Assembly (NCBI RefSeq): GCF_004634215.1
Contig: NZ_SMMH01000018.1
Location: 11,356 to 75,355 of the forward strand
Direction of reading: 5' to 3'
Length of the DNA stretch: 64,000 nt
From: Deinococcus fonticola
GTDB taxonomy: Bacteria > Deinococcota > Deinococci > Deinococcales > Deinococcaceae
Below, in pieces: positions 47,684-58,781 of the stretch (positions are counted from its first letter, which is position 1; each line of letters starts with the position of its first letter). The translations under genes were made by a program, and so were the position numbers. Under the pieces are notes generated by a model. It made no database searches and was not told the origin of the DNA. It saw nothing but the letters and a program-made list of their open reading frames with translations.

Positions 47684-50044
47684 TCAGTTGCCGACAGTCA
47701 GGTTGACGATGCTGAGGGGCTCGGCGGCGCTGTCACCTATGGGTCGCACCTCATAGGTAATGGCCCCCTGGCCGGGTTTGCTGGTGTAACTCCAGCCGCA
47801 GGCACCGTCGAGCGGCAGCTCCTTGGTGCCGATGGTGCGCTCGCCGCGTTTGACGGTCACGGTGTAGCCTTTCGCGCCGCCCGCGCCGCCTTCCCCGCCG
47901 AAGCGGAAAGGCTCGCTGACAGTCTGGCCGTCCGTGATGCTGAGGGTGTAGTCCCTGGTGCAGGCGCTGGCATCCCCGGTGGCCGCTTCGACGGTGGTCG
48001 CCACATTCCCGAGTTCCGTGCCGTCGGGGCCTTTCACGCTGTAGGTATGGGCGCCGGCCGCGGGGGAGGCCACGCGGTACGTCCAGTTGCCGTCGTCACC
48101 GATGCTGACCTTGCCCAGGCTGGTGCCGTCCTCGAACACCTCCACCTCGTCACCGGCCGTCCCGGTGCCCTTCAGGTCGAAGCCTCCGGCCGCCAGCGTG
48201 GCGTCCGCCGCCGGTTCGCTGATGGCAAAGGTGCCGCTTCCCGCTGCGGTGCTGCCGGTGTCGGTCGTGCCAGTCTCGGTGCTGTCTGTGCCCGTGGTGT
48301 CCGTGCTGCCAGTCTCGGTGCCTCCAGTGGCGTCCGTTCCGGTGGCGCCCTCAGTGACGTTCACCTTGAATTCGCTGCGGACGCCTTCCCCGCCAATCAC
48401 GCTGTAGGTGTGTTCACCCGCGGTCGGCGCGGGAAGCTCGGCGCTCCAGCGGCCATCGGCGTCCACGGTCGCCTGCACGACCTCCTGACCTTCGTCCTCG
48501 ATGCGCAGGGTGGTGTTGGCCGGGCCGGTGCCGCTCATGGTGAACGGTTCTGCTGGCAGGGTCGCGTCGCTGCTGGGGTTGGTCACTAGGATGCTGGCGG
48601 CCTGATTGGAGGCCGAGCCCGTCGTGGTGGCGGGCGTGGTGGTGCGGTTCTGGTTGGTGAGCCAGCAGCCGCCCAGCAGCAGCAGCGGCAAGAGAATCCA
48701 CCACCACGGGAAGCCGCCACGTTTCTCGGTGGTGGCAGCCGTGACCGTCGTGGCTTTAGTAGCCGTCGTGGCGGGGGGCGGCGTTACCGGACGCGGGGTA
48801 GGCGTGGCCGCTTCCACCACGCGCGGCGCGGGGGTGGGGGTTGCGGCCACCGTCGTCACTGCGGGCGTGGCTGCTACGGTCTGGCCTGTGGCCGGTGCTG
48901 CTGCGGCCTGCCCTGCCAGCAGCGCCCCCAGGCCACTCAGGCCGGCGGGCAGCAGGCTGCTCAGGTGCCCGCCCAGGCCGCCCAGCAGGCTGCTCAGGGC
49001 GCTGGCGTTCATGCCGGTGGTCTTTTTGCCCAGCAGCGACAGCAGCAGCGGGGCCAGCAGCGCCAGCAGGCGGCCGGCATTCTGGCCGCTGCCGCCCAGC
49101 GCGGTGCCCAGGCGACCCGTGATTTCATCCGCGTTGCCGAACAGGCTGCCCAGCAGGCCACGTCCCTGCGTTTCCACGCGCGACATCTCTGCTGCGTCCC
49201 CCAGCATTCCGGCGTTCAGGGTACCGTTGCCGTCCGTCAGGTTCCCGAACTGCCCCATCATTTTCAGCAGGTCGCCTGCCCCGGCATCGCTGCGCCCCTT
49301 GTTGACCAGCGCACTGAGCACCACCGGCCACGCGCCCTGCACCGCCCGGCCCGCCGCGCCGCCCGTGAACCCGGCCGCGCCGCCGATCTTGTCGGCGTTC
49401 GAGCCGCTGAACTGGCTTTTCAGCAGGTCGAGAATGGTGTTGACGGTGCCCGCACCGCCCGCGCCAGGCAGGTTCACGCTGCCTGAAATGGCTTCAGCTG
49501 CCGGAACCGCGCCGGCCAGGCCCGCCGCGCCCGCCACTGTGCCGGCAACGCCTTCAGTCCTCTCAGCCATTCTCGGGTTTCTCAGGCCGCCCAGGAGGCT
49601 GCCCAGGCTCGCGGCGCTCACGCCCTGGCGGCCCAGCAAGCTCAGCAGCAGCGGCAGAGCCATCTGCAACAGTTTCTGCACGCCGCCCGCAGTGCTGGCC
49701 ACGCTGCCGCCCACCTGGCCGGTGACCGAGTTCACGATGCTCTCGGCCTGACCGCCCAGGAGGGCCGGGGCCAGGAGTTCACCTGCCCGTTGCAGGTTGT
49801 CCGCGCCGTCCGCCGTACCCAGCACCTCGGCGATGCTGCCAAATTGCGGCAGGCTGGCAATGGCCTCCATGATCTGGGCCTGCCCCTGCGGCTGCGCGGC
49901 GTGGTCGGCCAGGGCACTGACCTGCAGCGGCAGGCCCAGGCTCAGGGCCTGCTGGGCCTGGGCGCCGTCGAGGCCGACCGCCTGCCCGAGCCGCAGGGCG
50001 TTGTCACCATCGAAGTAGGACTGGATCAGGTCTGCCGTGTTCAT
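47684..50044 (-). CDS. large DUF937 (YidB-like) protein with membrane segment and Ig-like repeats
   Basis: 786 residues. ATG 50044 follows AGGAGG. The N-terminal 370 residues hold two DUF937-type helical repeats, rich in leucine and glycine (LPLLLSLLGRQGVSAASLGSLLGG, LAPLLLSLLGKKTTGMNASALSSLLGG). A proline/threonine/alanine linker leads to one membrane helix at about 445-465 (FPWWWILLPLLLLGGCW). Three Ig-like beta domains follow (about 485-570, 605-695 and 705-786), linked by a TGTDSTETG-type spacer. A cell-envelope role is likely: the Ig-like part outside, the helical part inside, or the reverse. The function is not known. Confidence 0.75.
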   Translation of the reverse strand: MNTADLIQSYFDGDNALRLGQAVGLDGAQAQQALSLGLPLQVSALADHAAQPQGQAQIMEAIASLPQFGSIAEVLGTADGADNLQRAGELLAPALLGGQAESIVNSVTGQVGGSVASTAGGVQKLLQMALPLLLSLLGRQGVSAASLGSLLGGLRNPRMAERTEGVAGTVAGAAGLAGAVPAAEAISGSVNLPGAGGAGTVNTILDLLKSQFSGSNADKIGGAAGFTGGAAGRAVQGAWPVVLSALVNKGRSDAGAGDLLKMMGQFGNLTDGNGTLNAGMLGDAAEMSRVETQGRGLLGSLFGNADEITGRLGTALGGSGQNAGRLLALLAPLLLSLLGKKTTGMNASALSSLLGGLGGHLSSLLPAGLSGLGALLAGQAAAAPATGQTVAATPAVTTVAATPTPAPRVVEAATPTPRPVTPPPATTATKATTVTAATTEKRGGFPWWWILLPLLLLGGCWLTNQNRTTTPATTTGSASNQAASILVTNPSSDATLPAEPFTMSGTGPANTTLRIEDEGQEVVQATVDADGRWSAELPAPTAGEHTYSVIGGEGVRSEFKVNVTEGATGTDATGGTETGSTDTTGTDSTETGTTDTGSTAAGSGTFAISEPAADATLAAGGFDLKGTGTAGDEVEVFEDGTSLGKVSIGDDGNWTYRVASPAAGAHTYSVKGPDGTELGNVATTVEAATGDASACTRDYTLSITDGQTVSEPFRFGGEGGAGGAKGYTVTVKRGERTIGTKELPLDGACGWSYTSKPGQGAITYEVRPIGDSAAEPLSIVNLTVGN

Positions 50045-50165
50045 GTTTCCTCCTGAAGCTGCGGGGGTCTGCTGGCGGCGCTCGCTTCTTCCAGCCGCGC
50101 GGCAGACGGAACTTGAGGGAGATATACCTTGTCAAGTGGGTGAAAGTGACGGCTTGGGTTTTGCT

Positions 50166-50189
50166 CAAGCGTGCCGGGCGACACGCTTG
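50166..50189. other. inverted repeat CAAGCGTG/CACGCTTG upstream of DUF937 gene
   Basis: Perfect 8-base arms with an 8-base loop in the 308-bp gap between the DUF937 gene and the tRNA. TTGACA and a TATATC box lie between it and the gene on the minus strand. It could be an operator or a terminator; the sequence alone does not decide. Confidence 0.4.
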
Positions 50190-50298
50190 GCATCTCGTCA
50201 GGTTCACCGTACTGCGCCAGTCACGGCGGCATTTACATCGCACCATGAGCATTTCCTTATCTTCCCTGGACAACCTGGGCCAGGCAGCAGCGCCCGGC

Positions 50299-50327
50299 TT
50301 GCAGCTGCCGCAGCAGTCTGCTACTCT
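50299..50327 (+). promoter_or_regulatory. promoter of tRNA-Trp
   Basis: TTGCAG (50299-50304), 17-base spacer, TACTCT (50322-50327), about 25 bases before the mature tRNA start. Confidence 0.65.
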
Positions 50328-50352
50328 GCTCAGGCCCGCAACCGGGTGATCA

Positions 50353-50428
<76 letters not shown>

Positions 50429-50436
50429 GACAGGAA

Positions 50437-50465
50437 AAATTCCCCACCACGCGTGGGGATTTCTT
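50437..50465 (+). terminator. terminator after tRNA-Trp
   Basis: TCCCCAC and GTGGGGA form the stem with CACGC between; AAAT/ATTT extend it, and CTTTTTG follows. Confidence 0.85.
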
Positions 50466-50510
50466 TTTGTGGGCATCCTGCCAGAGGGGCAGGCGGGCTA
50501 CACTGCGCGG

Positions 50511-51296
50511 GTGACTCAAGTGCCTGAACCTCAAGTGCCTGAAGTGGGCCGTGACGACCTGGTCAAGTGGTTGAACGATTACCTGAAGGTGGGCCAGTGG
50601 CCCGACCCCAGCCTGAACGGCCTGCAAATCCAGGGAACGGACGTTATCCGCCGTGTCGCTGCCAGCGTGGACACCAGCTTGCAAACCCTCCAGGCCGCCG
50701 CCGATGCCGGAGCAGACATCCTGCTCGTTCATCACGGGCTGTTCTGGGGCAAGCCCCTGCCCGTGACCGGGCCGCACGGGCAGCGCATCCGCACTGCCCT
50801 GATGGCCGACCTGAACCTGTACGCCGCGCACATTCCCCTCGACGCCCACCCCGAAGTGGGAAACAACGCCATGATCGCCGGCGCGCTCAGCCTTCAGAAC
50901 ACCCAGCCCTTCGGCGACTGGATGGGCCATAAAATCGGCATGGCCGGGGAACTGCCGCGCGAACTCACCTTGCAGGACTTTGCCGACCGCGTGCAGAAAC
51001 TCACCGGAGAAATCTGCCTGGTGCATGGGGGCGGCGGCCCGATCGTTCACCGCGTCGGCATCGTCTCCGGCGAGGGTTCCGGCAGTGTCGCGGAAGCCGC
51101 CGCGCTGGGCCTGGACACCCTGTTGACCGGTGAACCCGCCCACAAACATTTCCACGACGCCTTCGAGCACGGCATCAATGTCATCTACGCCGGCCACTAC
51201 GAAACCGAAGTCTTCGGTGTCCGGGCGCTGGCTGCCAGAATCGAGGACACCTTCGGGTTGCCGTGGCAGTTCCTGAATTTCCCCACCGGGCTGTAA
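50511..51296 (+). CDS. Nif3-like dinuclear metal-centre protein
   Basis: 261 residues from GTG 50511; TACACT lies six bases upstream, the leaderless pattern, so the GTG is the start. Family motifs: DPSLNGLQIQG, LLVHHGLFWGKP with two metal histidines, AAHIPLDAHPEVGNN, GEPAHKHFHDAFEHGINVIYAGHYETEVFGVRAL. Nif3 proteins form hexameric toroids; proposed roles include GTP cyclohydrolase-like or regulatory activity, not settled. It sits in front of tmk. Confidence 0.92.
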   Translation: MTQVPEPQVPEVGRDDLVKWLNDYLKVGQWPDPSLNGLQIQGTDVIRRVAASVDTSLQTLQAAADAGADILLVHHGLFWGKPLPVTGPHGQRIRTALMADLNLYAAHIPLDAHPEVGNNAMIAGALSLQNTQPFGDWMGHKIGMAGELPRELTLQDFADRVQKLTGEICLVHGGGGPIVHRVGIVSGEGSGSVAEAAALGLDTLLTGEPAHKHFHDAFEHGINVIYAGHYETEVFGVRALAARIEDTFGLPWQFLNFPTGL

Positions 51297-51387
51297 TGCG
51301 GCTGTGGGCTGTAGAAAAACACGGTGGGGATGAGCTGTCCTGCGGGTCTTCGCTCCTGTGCCCCCTGGCCTTGCGGAGTGGCGGCTG

Positions 51388-52041
<654 letters not shown>

Positions 52042-52066
52042 GACCCGCCCAGGTACGGTAAAGGGT

Positions 52067-53152
52067 ATGAGTGCCAGCATCCTCCAGGGTCTCCTCACTG
52101 TCCTCGTGAAGGAGGGAGCCAGCGACATTCACCTGCGCGCCGGTTCCCCCCCCGCCGGGCGCGTCGACGGGGTCATCAAACGGTTCAGCGACACGCGCCT
52201 GATGCCCGACCACGTGGCCGAATTCGTGCGCGAAATGATGCCCCGCAAGGAGATGTGGGAGGTCTTCCTACAAAAGCGCGAGGCCGACTTTGCCTACGGC
52301 CTGTCCGGCCTGGCGCGGTTTCGCGTGAACGCCTACTTTCAGCGCGGTACTGTCGGCCTCATCATGCGCGTCATCGAGGACAAACCTCTTCCCACCTTCG
52401 AGGAACTGGGCCTGCCCGTCGAAACCTTTATGCGTCTGGCCGAGCACGAACGCGGCCTGATCCTGGTGACCGGCCCCACCGGCTCCGGCAAAACCACCAC
52501 CCTGGGCAGCCTGATCGACCACATCAACACCACCCAGCCCGTGAACATCGTGACCCTGGAAGACCCCATCGAAATCCTGCACAAGGACAAGCAGGCCATG
52601 ATCAACCAGCGCGAACTGGGCATCGATACCCTGTCGTTCGCCAACGGCCTGCGGGCCGCCATGCGCCAGGACCCCGACATCATCCTGATCGGCGAGATGC
52701 GCGACAAGGAAACGGTGGAGGCGGCCCTCTCGGCGGCCCAGACGGGTCACCTGGTGCTGAGCACCCTGCACACCCAGGACGCCATTCGCACCGTCAACCG
52801 CATCATCGATTTCTTCGCCCCGCACGAACGCGAACAGATTCGCCAGGCGCTCTCGGAAAGTATGGTCGGCATCGTCAGCCAGCGCCTCTTGCCGCGCAAC
52901 GGTGGTGGGCGCGTGCTGGGCATGGAAGTCATGCTGGCCACCCCCACCGTCCGCGAGTGCATCAAAGACCCGGATCGCCTGGACGAAATCAAGCAGGCCC
53001 TGATGGAAGGCGGCATGATCGGCATGCACACCTTCGACCAGTGCCTGGTGAACCTCGTGCAGACCGGCCAGATGACCCAGGACGACGCGGTTCTCTCCGC
53101 CACCAGCCCCCACGAACTGAAACTGATGCTGATGCGCCAGCAGTACGCCTGA
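52067..53152 (+). CDS. pilT: type IV pilus retraction ATPase PilT
   Basis: 361 residues. The N-terminal PAS-like domain has GASDIHLRAGSPP. Walker A is GPTGSGKTTT (about residue 142); then the Asp box (TLEDPIEILHKDKQAMINQRELG), Walker B (ILIGEMRDKETVEAAL), and His box (TGHLVLSTLHTQDA). ATP hydrolysis drives pilus disassembly, giving twitching motility and DNA uptake. TACGGT lies seven bases before the ATG (leaderless). The pilins are encoded 29 kb away. A strong bidirectional terminator follows. Confidence 0.96.
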   Translation: MSASILQGLLTVLVKEGASDIHLRAGSPPAGRVDGVIKRFSDTRLMPDHVAEFVREMMPRKEMWEVFLQKREADFAYGLSGLARFRVNAYFQRGTVGLIMRVIEDKPLPTFEELGLPVETFMRLAEHERGLILVTGPTGSGKTTTLGSLIDHINTTQPVNIVTLEDPIEILHKDKQAMINQRELGIDTLSFANGLRAAMRQDPDIILIGEMRDKETVEAALSAAQTGHLVLSTLHTQDAIRTVNRIIDFFAPHEREQIRQALSESMVGIVSQRLLPRNGGGRVLGMEVMLATPTVRECIKDPDRLDEIKQALMEGGMIGMHTFDQCLVNLVQTGQMTQDDAVLSATSPHELKLMLMRQQYA

Positions 53153-53164
53153 GCGAGGAAAAGA

Positions 53165-53209
53165 GAAAACAAGAGGCGCCCCGGTTAACCTGGGGCGCCT
53201 CTTGTTTTC
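53165..53209. terminator. bidirectional terminator between pilT and fruA
   Basis: Perfect 18-base arms GAAAACAAGAGGCGCCCC (53165-53182) and the inverse (53192-53209), with A-T-rich bases on the outside to serve as U-tract on both strands. Confidence 0.92.
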
Positions 53210-53232
53210 CGTTACGGACGAGAGCCGTTCGC

Positions 53233-55017
53233 TCAGTCGGTCGCCACGGCCTGCTGCTCGGCCAGGGGCGCGGCCGGCGCGATAGGTTTCTTCAGGAGGC
53301 CCAGCATCAGGGTGCTGACCAGCGTTCCCGCCAGGATGGACACCGTGTACATGGGCAGGTGATCGACCGCGCCCGGAATGGCCAGCACGAAAATGCCGCC
53401 GTGGGGGGCGTGCAACTGGCAACGGAAGGCCATGCTCATGGCCCCGGCCACGGCGCTGCCGACCATCAGCGACGGAATGACGCGCAGCGGGTCACGCGCC
53501 GCGAAGGGAATAGCGCCTTCCGTGATGAAGGCGATGCCCAGCACGCCCGCCGCTTTGCCCGCCTCGATCTCTTCTTTCGTGAAGCGGTTCCTGAAAAAGC
53601 GCGTCGCCAGAAACAGCGCCAGTGGGGGTGTCATGCCGGCGGCCATGGCGGCAGCAATCGGCAGGTAGTTCTTTTCGGTCAGCAGGCCCGTACTGAAGGT
53701 GTACGCCGCCTTGTTGATGGGGCCGCCCATGTCGAAGGCGATCATCCCGCCGAGGATTGCGCCCAGGATGCTCGCCGAGGTTCCCTGCAATCCCTGGAGC
53801 CAGGTGGTCGCCGCGGTCAGCGCCGCCGCGACGGGTTTACCCACCACGTAGAACATCAGCAGGCCTGTCAGCAGCGTTCCCAGCAGCGGCAGCAGCAAGG
53901 TGGGCTTCAGGCCCTCCAGCGTGCGCGGCAGGCGAATCCCCTGATTGAGCCAGCGCGTGAGGTAGCCCGCTATAAAGCCCGCGATCATCCCGCCCAGGAA
54001 GCCGCTGCCGCCCTGCATCGCCATCAACCCGCCCACCATGCCCGGCGCCAGACCGGGACGATCCGCGATGGAAAAAGCGATGTACCCGGCCAGCACCGGA
54101 ATGAACAACTGGAAAGCGCCGTTTCCCCCAATGTTCTTGATCGTGTCGCCGAACGAGCCGGGCGCGGGGTTGATCCCCCCGAACGCAAACCCCAGCGCAA
54201 TCAGCAGGCCGCCCGCCACCACGAAGGGCAGCATGTGCGACACGCCTGTCATCAGGTGCTTATAGAAACTGGGCACCCCGGCATTTTCGGCCGCTTTGGC
54301 CGCCGCCGCTGCGGCCACGTAATCTCCAGAGGCCGCGACTGCGCCGCTCCCACCCAGGCTGCCTCCACCCTGCACGGCGGCCTGCTGCTCCGCTGTGCGA
54401 ATGACCGCCGCGCCGTCCTTGATCGCGGGTTTCGTGCCGGTGCTGTAAAGGCGCTTGCCGGCAAAACGGCTCAGATCCACGTTGGTATCCGCCGCGATGA
54501 CCACCAGATCGGCCCGGCGAACATCGTCCGGCGTGAGCGGATTCCCCGCTCCTACGCTGCCCTGGGTCTCGATTTTCACGTCGTACCCCAGGGCCTTCGC
54601 GCCGCCTTCCAGGCCCTCGGCGGCCATAAAAGTGTGGGCAATTCCCGTCGGGCAGGAGGTAATGCCGATGATGTACTTCTTCCCGCCTGCCACGGGCGCA
54701 GCCGCTGCGCTCGCCGCGCTGCCGCCCACCTGGGCCACCAGGCCCGCCGCGTTCCGGATCGCCTCCTGGGAACTGGCCTGAATCAGCTTCTTGCCGGCAA
54801 AACGCGACTCGTCCACGCGCACGTCCGTGGCCAGAATGACCGCGTCCGCCGCCGCAATCTCCGCCGGGGTCAGGGCGTCCGTCGTTCCTACGCTTCCCTG
54901 CGTCTCCACGCGAATCTCATGCCCCGCCGAAAGCGCCGCGCGCCTGAGCGCTTCGGCCGCCATGAACGTATGGGCAATCCCAGTCGGACACGCCGTAACA
55001 GCAACCAATTTAGCCAT
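53233..55017 (-). CDS. fruA: fructose PTS enzyme IIB-IIB-IIC (FruA)
   Basis: 594 residues. ATG 55017 follows AAGGAG. Two IIB domains in tandem: residues about 1-98 with [18 protein letters not shown], and 110-210 with [18 protein letters not shown]; each keeps the phospho-cysteine. The IIC part (about 255-594) has eight or more helices including [30 protein letters not shown] and the end [14 protein letters not shown]. It takes up fructose and phosphorylates it to fructose 1-phosphate. It is the last gene of the fru operon. Confidence 0.96.
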   Translation of the reverse strand: MAKLVAVTACPTGIAHTFMAAEALRRAALSAGHEIRVETQGSVGTTDALTPAEIAAADAVILATDVRVDESRFAGKKLIQASSQEAIRNAAGLVAQVGGSAASAAAAPVAGGKKYIIGITSCPTGIAHTFMAAEGLEGGAKALGYDVKIETQGSVGAGNPLTPDDVRRADLVVIAADTNVDLSRFAGKRLYSTGTKPAIKDGAAVIRTAEQQAAVQGGGSLGGSGAVAASGDYVAAAAAAKAAENAGVPSFYKHLMTGVSHMLPFVVAGGLLIALGFAFGGINPAPGSFGDTIKNIGGNGAFQLFIPVLAGYIAFSIADRPGLAPGMVGGLMAMQGGSGFLGGMIAGFIAGYLTRWLNQGIRLPRTLEGLKPTLLLPLLGTLLTGLLMFYVVGKPVAAALTAATTWLQGLQGTSASILGAILGGMIAFDMGGPINKAAYTFSTGLLTEKNYLPIAAAMAAGMTPPLALFLATRFFRNRFTKEEIEAGKAAGVLGIAFITEGAIPFAARDPLRVIPSLMVGSAVAGAMSMAFRCQLHAPHGGIFVLAIPGAVDHLPMYTVSILAGTLVSTLMLGLLKKPIAPAAPLAEQQAVATD

Positions 55018-55091
55018 GAAATGTCTCCTTCGGAGGTCTGAGCGCCTGACAGTTGAAATGTCAGGCGGCAAAAGAACAGGGGTTCGGGCGG

Positions 55092-56063
55092 TCAGACCTT
55101 GAGAGGGTCTGCGGGTCTGATGGCGCTCACGTCCACTCGTGCGGCGATGTCGTCCAGTTCCGCTCTGGGCGGCAAATGTGCGCCCAGCCGGGTGATGTTG
55201 CCGACACTGAAGCTGGTGGCACGGCGGGCGGCGGCGGCCAGGGGCAGCCTCTCCAGATGCGCGGCGACGAGGCCCGCGACCATCGCGTCCCCTGCGCCGA
55301 CGGTGGAGACGACCTGCACGCGGGGCGGCCTGGCCTTCACGATGTCGCCCGGCGTGACCAGCAGCGCGCCTTCTTCCCCCTGCGAGATGGCGACGAGTTC
55401 CACACCGCGTTTCAGGAGGGCCTGGGCAGCGTCCAGCAGATCGGTTTCGCTGTTCAACTCTTTTCCCAGGGCGGCGGAGAGTTCGTGATTGTTGGGCTTG
55501 ACCAGGTTCGGCAGCGTGTCGGCCTCTAAAGCGGCGTTCAGGGCAGGGCCGCTGGTGTCCAGCGCAACGAATTTCCCCGCCTGACGGAGCTGGCCCACGA
55601 GATTCGCGTAGTAGTCGCTCCCGACGCCAGGGGGAAGGCTGCCGGCCAGGACGAAGACGTCATGGGTGGCGCTCAACTCGGCCAGTTTCGCTTCCAGCGT
55701 CTGCAAGAATTCCGGCGTGGCTGTCAGGCCGGGCAGGTTGATGTCCGTGGTCTGCTGCCTGGCGTGATCCACGATTTTCACGCCCACGCGGGTGGAACCG
55801 GGCACGCGAATGAAGGCGTCCTCGATGTGCTTGGCGCGGAACAGCGTGTCGAAGGCACTGGCGTTCTCGCGGCCCAGCAGGCCCGTGGCGGTCACGTTCA
55901 CGCCCCAGTCGGCCAGGAAGGAAGCGACATTCACGCCCTTGCCGCCCGCGTTCAGGTGCATGTCCTGCCCGCTGTTCACGGTGTTCTGTTGCCAGCCGTC
56001 GGCACGCACAGTCATGTCCAGCGCCGGATTCAGTGTCAGGGTAACGACCCGTGTATGACCCAT
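55092..56063 (-). CDS. fruK: 1-phosphofructokinase (FruK)
   Basis: 323 residues. PfkB fold: [12 protein letters not shown] at the start, [43 protein letters not shown] and the catalytic [16 protein letters not shown]. It phosphorylates fructose 1-phosphate to fructose 1,6-bisphosphate. It lies 4 bp after the EIIA-HPr-EI gene, so the two are co-transcribed and probably coupled. Confidence 0.96.
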   Translation of the reverse strand: MGHTRVVTLTLNPALDMTVRADGWQQNTVNSGQDMHLNAGGKGVNVASFLADWGVNVTATGLLGRENASAFDTLFRAKHIEDAFIRVPGSTRVGVKIVDHARQQTTDINLPGLTATPEFLQTLEAKLAELSATHDVFVLAGSLPPGVGSDYYANLVGQLRQAGKFVALDTSGPALNAALEADTLPNLVKPNNHELSAALGKELNSETDLLDAAQALLKRGVELVAISQGEEGALLVTPGDIVKARPPRVQVVSTVGAGDAMVAGLVAAHLERLPLAAAARRATSFSVGNITRLGAHLPPRAELDDIAARVDVSAIRPADPLKV

Positions 56064-56067
56064 AGCA

Positions 56068-58563
56068 TCACCCCTTCACAAGTGAGCGGACGGAGGCGGC
56101 GTCGGGCTGTTGCAGGGCTCGCGCGGCCAGGTCTTGCAGTTCGGTACTGCTGCGCCCGCGCAGGGCGGCCTTCACGCCGGGAATCTGGGGAGTGCTGACG
56201 GACAGTTCCTTGACGCCCAGCCCGGCCAGCACCAGGGCGCCCACTTCGTCCCCGGCGGCGCCGCCGCACACGCCCACCCATTTGCCGTGCCGTGTGGCGG
56301 CGCCCACCGTCAACCGGATCAGTTGCAGCACGGCTGGGTGCATGGCGTCTGTCTGGCGGGCCAGTTGCGGGTGCATCCTGTCCATCGCCAGGGTGTACTG
56401 CGTCAGGTCATTTGTGCCGACGCTGAAGAACTCCACTTCCGGCGCCAGTTGGTCGGCGATCAGGGCCGCGGAAGGCACCTCGATCATCACGCCCAGCGGG
56501 ATGCTCGGTGCTCCCAGTTCCTTCCGCACGTCGTCGAGGATGGCGCGGGCGCGGCGGAAATCCTCCAGGGTGGAAATCATGGGGAACATCACATGGACGT
56601 TCGGGTGGTCCTTCGCCACGCGGGCAATGGCGCGAAGTTGCGGCAGGAACAGGTCCGGCCGCTCGAAGCACAACCGGACGCCGCGAATCCCCAGAAAGGA
56701 GTTGTCCTCGCGCGCCAGCCCCAGGTACGGCACTTCCTTGTCCCCGCCGATGTCCAGCGTGCGGATAATCAGGGGTTTATCGCCCAGCGCGGCGGCCATG
56801 GCGCGGTATTCCTGTTCCTGATCGTCCTCGCTGGGAATGCTGTCGCGTTCCAGAAACAGAAATTCGGTGCGCATCAGGCCCACGCCTTCCGCGCCGGCTT
56901 CCAGCGCCCCGGCGGCGTCACCCGCGCGGTTGATGTTCGCCGCCACTTCCACCCGCACGCCGTCGCGGGTGGCCCCCGGCTGGTGGCGGGCGGCGCGGGC
57001 AGTTTCGCGTTCATGTTCCAGCACGGCCATGCGGTCACGGGCGGCTTGCACGTCGGCTGCGCTGGGGTTCAGGTACAGGAAGCCCGCCGAACCGTCCAGA
57101 ATCGCGGGGGTGCCGTCGGGAACGTCCAGCACGCCGTCCCCGCTGGCGACCATGGCGGGCAGGCCCAGCCCGCGCGCAATGATCGCGGTATGGCTGGTGG
57201 GGCCGCCCTGCGCGGTGGCGAAGCCCAGCACGGTGTCCGGTCCCAGGCGGGCGGTGTCGCTGGGGGTCAGGTCGGGTGCAAGCAGAATCACCGGGCCGTT
57301 CGTTTGAGCACTGTTTTCCTGAACACTGGCCTCGTGAATGCCCAGCAGGTGACGCAGCACGCGGCGTTGCACATCGCTCAGGTCGATGGCGCGGGCCGCC
57401 AGCGTCGGGTCGTCCAGTTTTTGCAAACTGGCAATGCGTTCATTCGTCGCCTGCTGGTAGGCCCACGCGGCCCCGTGACCGTCCAGAATGCGCGCAACGG
57501 CTTCCTGTACGGTGCCTTCGTCGGCCAGCAGTTCCTTGTGAGCCCCGAAAATAGCGGCTTTCTCGGCGCCGAACTTCGCCTCCACGTCCGCGATCATGTT
57601 GTCCAGGTCGGCGTCGGCAGCTTGCAGGGCGGCGTCGAGTTGCGCGGCGGCCTCGGCGGGGTCAGTGGGGGTGTCCACCACGTTCAGGGCTTTTGGCGCG
57701 TGCTGGCGCGTCACGCCGACCACCAGACCGTCGGCGGCCCCCACGCCCTCCAGCGTCGTGCCGGGATTCGCGGGTTGCCAGTCGCGCTGACGTTTCGCGG
57801 CCCCGGCCCCGGCCGGGGTCACGCTCAGGTCGTCGCCCAGGCCGGCATGGATGGCGTCTACCACGGCCTTCAGCGTGGCCTCGCTGTCGCTGCTAACGGT
57901 AATGGTACTGCCTCTGTTCAGTCCCAGGCCCAGCAGCTCCATGAGTTTCGTCGCGTCGGCCGAGCGCCCACCAGACAGCGCGGCGTCGCGGCTCAGGCGG
58001 ACTTTTGCGCCGGATTTCTTGACCAGGCCTGCCAGCATCGTGGCGGGGCGGGCATGCATGCCCAGCGGGTTGGGCAAGGTCACCTGAGTGGAGTAAGGCA
58101 GGGCAGACGCCACGGCGGCCACACTGGCAGGCCGTTCCCCGGTCAGCGCCTCGACGATATCCGCCGGGTTCGGCGTGACCCACAGCCTTTTCACACCTTC
58201 CTCGTCGCCCAGCACGCGGGTCAGGCGGCGCAGGATGTCCAGGTGCTCGTCACTCGCGGCGGCAATGCCCACCACCAGGTGGACGCGCTCGCCATCCGCG
58301 CCCCACTGAATGCCCTGTGGGAGTTGCAGTACGGCAATGCCCGTTTTGCGGATCAGGTGGCGGGAGTCGGGGGTGCCGTGCGGAATGGCAATGCCGTTGC
58401 CCAGGTAGGTGTTCGCCTGTGTTTCGCGCACCCGCATGCCCTCCAGGTAAGTGGGGTCGATGTGGCCGCCCGTAGCCAGCAGCGCGGCCACCTGCGCGAT
58501 GGCGTCGTCCTTGCTGCGGGCGCTTGCGCCGACCCTGACGAGTTGTTGCGGAAGTTCAATCAT
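56068..58563 (-). CDS. fructose PTS multiphosphoryl transfer protein (EIIA-HPr-EI fusion)
   Basis: 831 residues. ATG 58563 follows AGGAGGGG. Domain 1 (about 1-145) is EIIA-Fru with the active histidine in [12 protein letters not shown]. Domain 2 (about 155-245) is HPr with the active histidine in [12 protein letters not shown]. Domain 3 (about 270-831) is enzyme I with [42 protein letters not shown] and the active cysteine in [13 protein letters not shown]. All three soluble phosphocarriers are in one chain, passing phosphate from PEP to FruA. It is first in the operon; no separate ptsH or ptsI is seen here. FruB/MTP type fusions are known in Deinococcus and Pseudomonas. Confidence 0.96.
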   Translation of the reverse strand: MIELPQQLVRVGASARSKDDAIAQVAALLATGGHIDPTYLEGMRVRETQANTYLGNGIAIPHGTPDSRHLIRKTGIAVLQLPQGIQWGADGERVHLVVGIAAASDEHLDILRRLTRVLGDEEGVKRLWVTPNPADIVEALTGERPASVAAVASALPYSTQVTLPNPLGMHARPATMLAGLVKKSGAKVRLSRDAALSGGRSADATKLMELLGLGLNRGSTITVSSDSEATLKAVVDAIHAGLGDDLSVTPAGAGAAKRQRDWQPANPGTTLEGVGAADGLVVGVTRQHAPKALNVVDTPTDPAEAAAQLDAALQAADADLDNMIADVEAKFGAEKAAIFGAHKELLADEGTVQEAVARILDGHGAAWAYQQATNERIASLQKLDDPTLAARAIDLSDVQRRVLRHLLGIHEASVQENSAQTNGPVILLAPDLTPSDTARLGPDTVLGFATAQGGPTSHTAIIARGLGLPAMVASGDGVLDVPDGTPAILDGSAGFLYLNPSAADVQAARDRMAVLEHERETARAARHQPGATRDGVRVEVAANINRAGDAAGALEAGAEGVGLMRTEFLFLERDSIPSEDDQEQEYRAMAAALGDKPLIIRTLDIGGDKEVPYLGLAREDNSFLGIRGVRLCFERPDLFLPQLRAIARVAKDHPNVHVMFPMISTLEDFRRARAILDDVRKELGAPSIPLGVMIEVPSAALIADQLAPEVEFFSVGTNDLTQYTLAMDRMHPQLARQTDAMHPAVLQLIRLTVGAATRHGKWVGVCGGAAGDEVGALVLAGLGVKELSVSTPQIPGVKAALRGRSSTELQDLAARALQQPDAASVRSLVKG

Positions 58564-58600
58564 CCTGCCCCTCCTGCGGTGTGCTGGTTCTGACAAAGTG

Positions 58601-58651
58601 TGATCAATTTTGAGCAATTAAGATCATAAATCATCAGGAAGTCAAGTGCAA
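58601..58651 (-). promoter_or_regulatory. fru operon promoter with overlapping DeoR-type operator
   Basis: On the minus strand TTGCAC (58646-58651), 17-base spacer, TATGAT (58623-58628). Immediately downstream TGATC...GATCA forms an inverted repeat (58601-58626) around AATT-TTGAGC-AATT. A related GAGCAATTTTG lies at 58744, next to the regulator's own box. This suggests one repressor controls both directions, with fructose 1-phosphate as inducer by family analogy. Confidence 0.6.
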
Positions 58652-58781
58652 GCGATGCGGGACGTTGCAGGCTGGGCATGGCTTTACCTTTGCTGGCGGG
58701 CATATACAGTCTGAGAAGCCGTCGAGTGCCCATCAAGAACCCTGAGCAATTTTGCGCGAAGTTGAGTTAAACTCCCTGGAC

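Noticed and set aside
48606..49751. 381-codon frame opposite the DUF937 gene
   Set aside because: Shadow of the leucine- and alanine-rich repeats; no start signal.
52255..55041. 928-codon frame across pilT and antisense to fruA
   Set aside because: Rich in R, P, H and G with no motif; it crosses the strong pilT/fruA terminator.
56110..58593. 827-codon open frame opposite the EIIA-HPr-EI gene
   Set aside because: High-GC shadow frame; the opposite strand encodes three recognised domains with catalytic residues.
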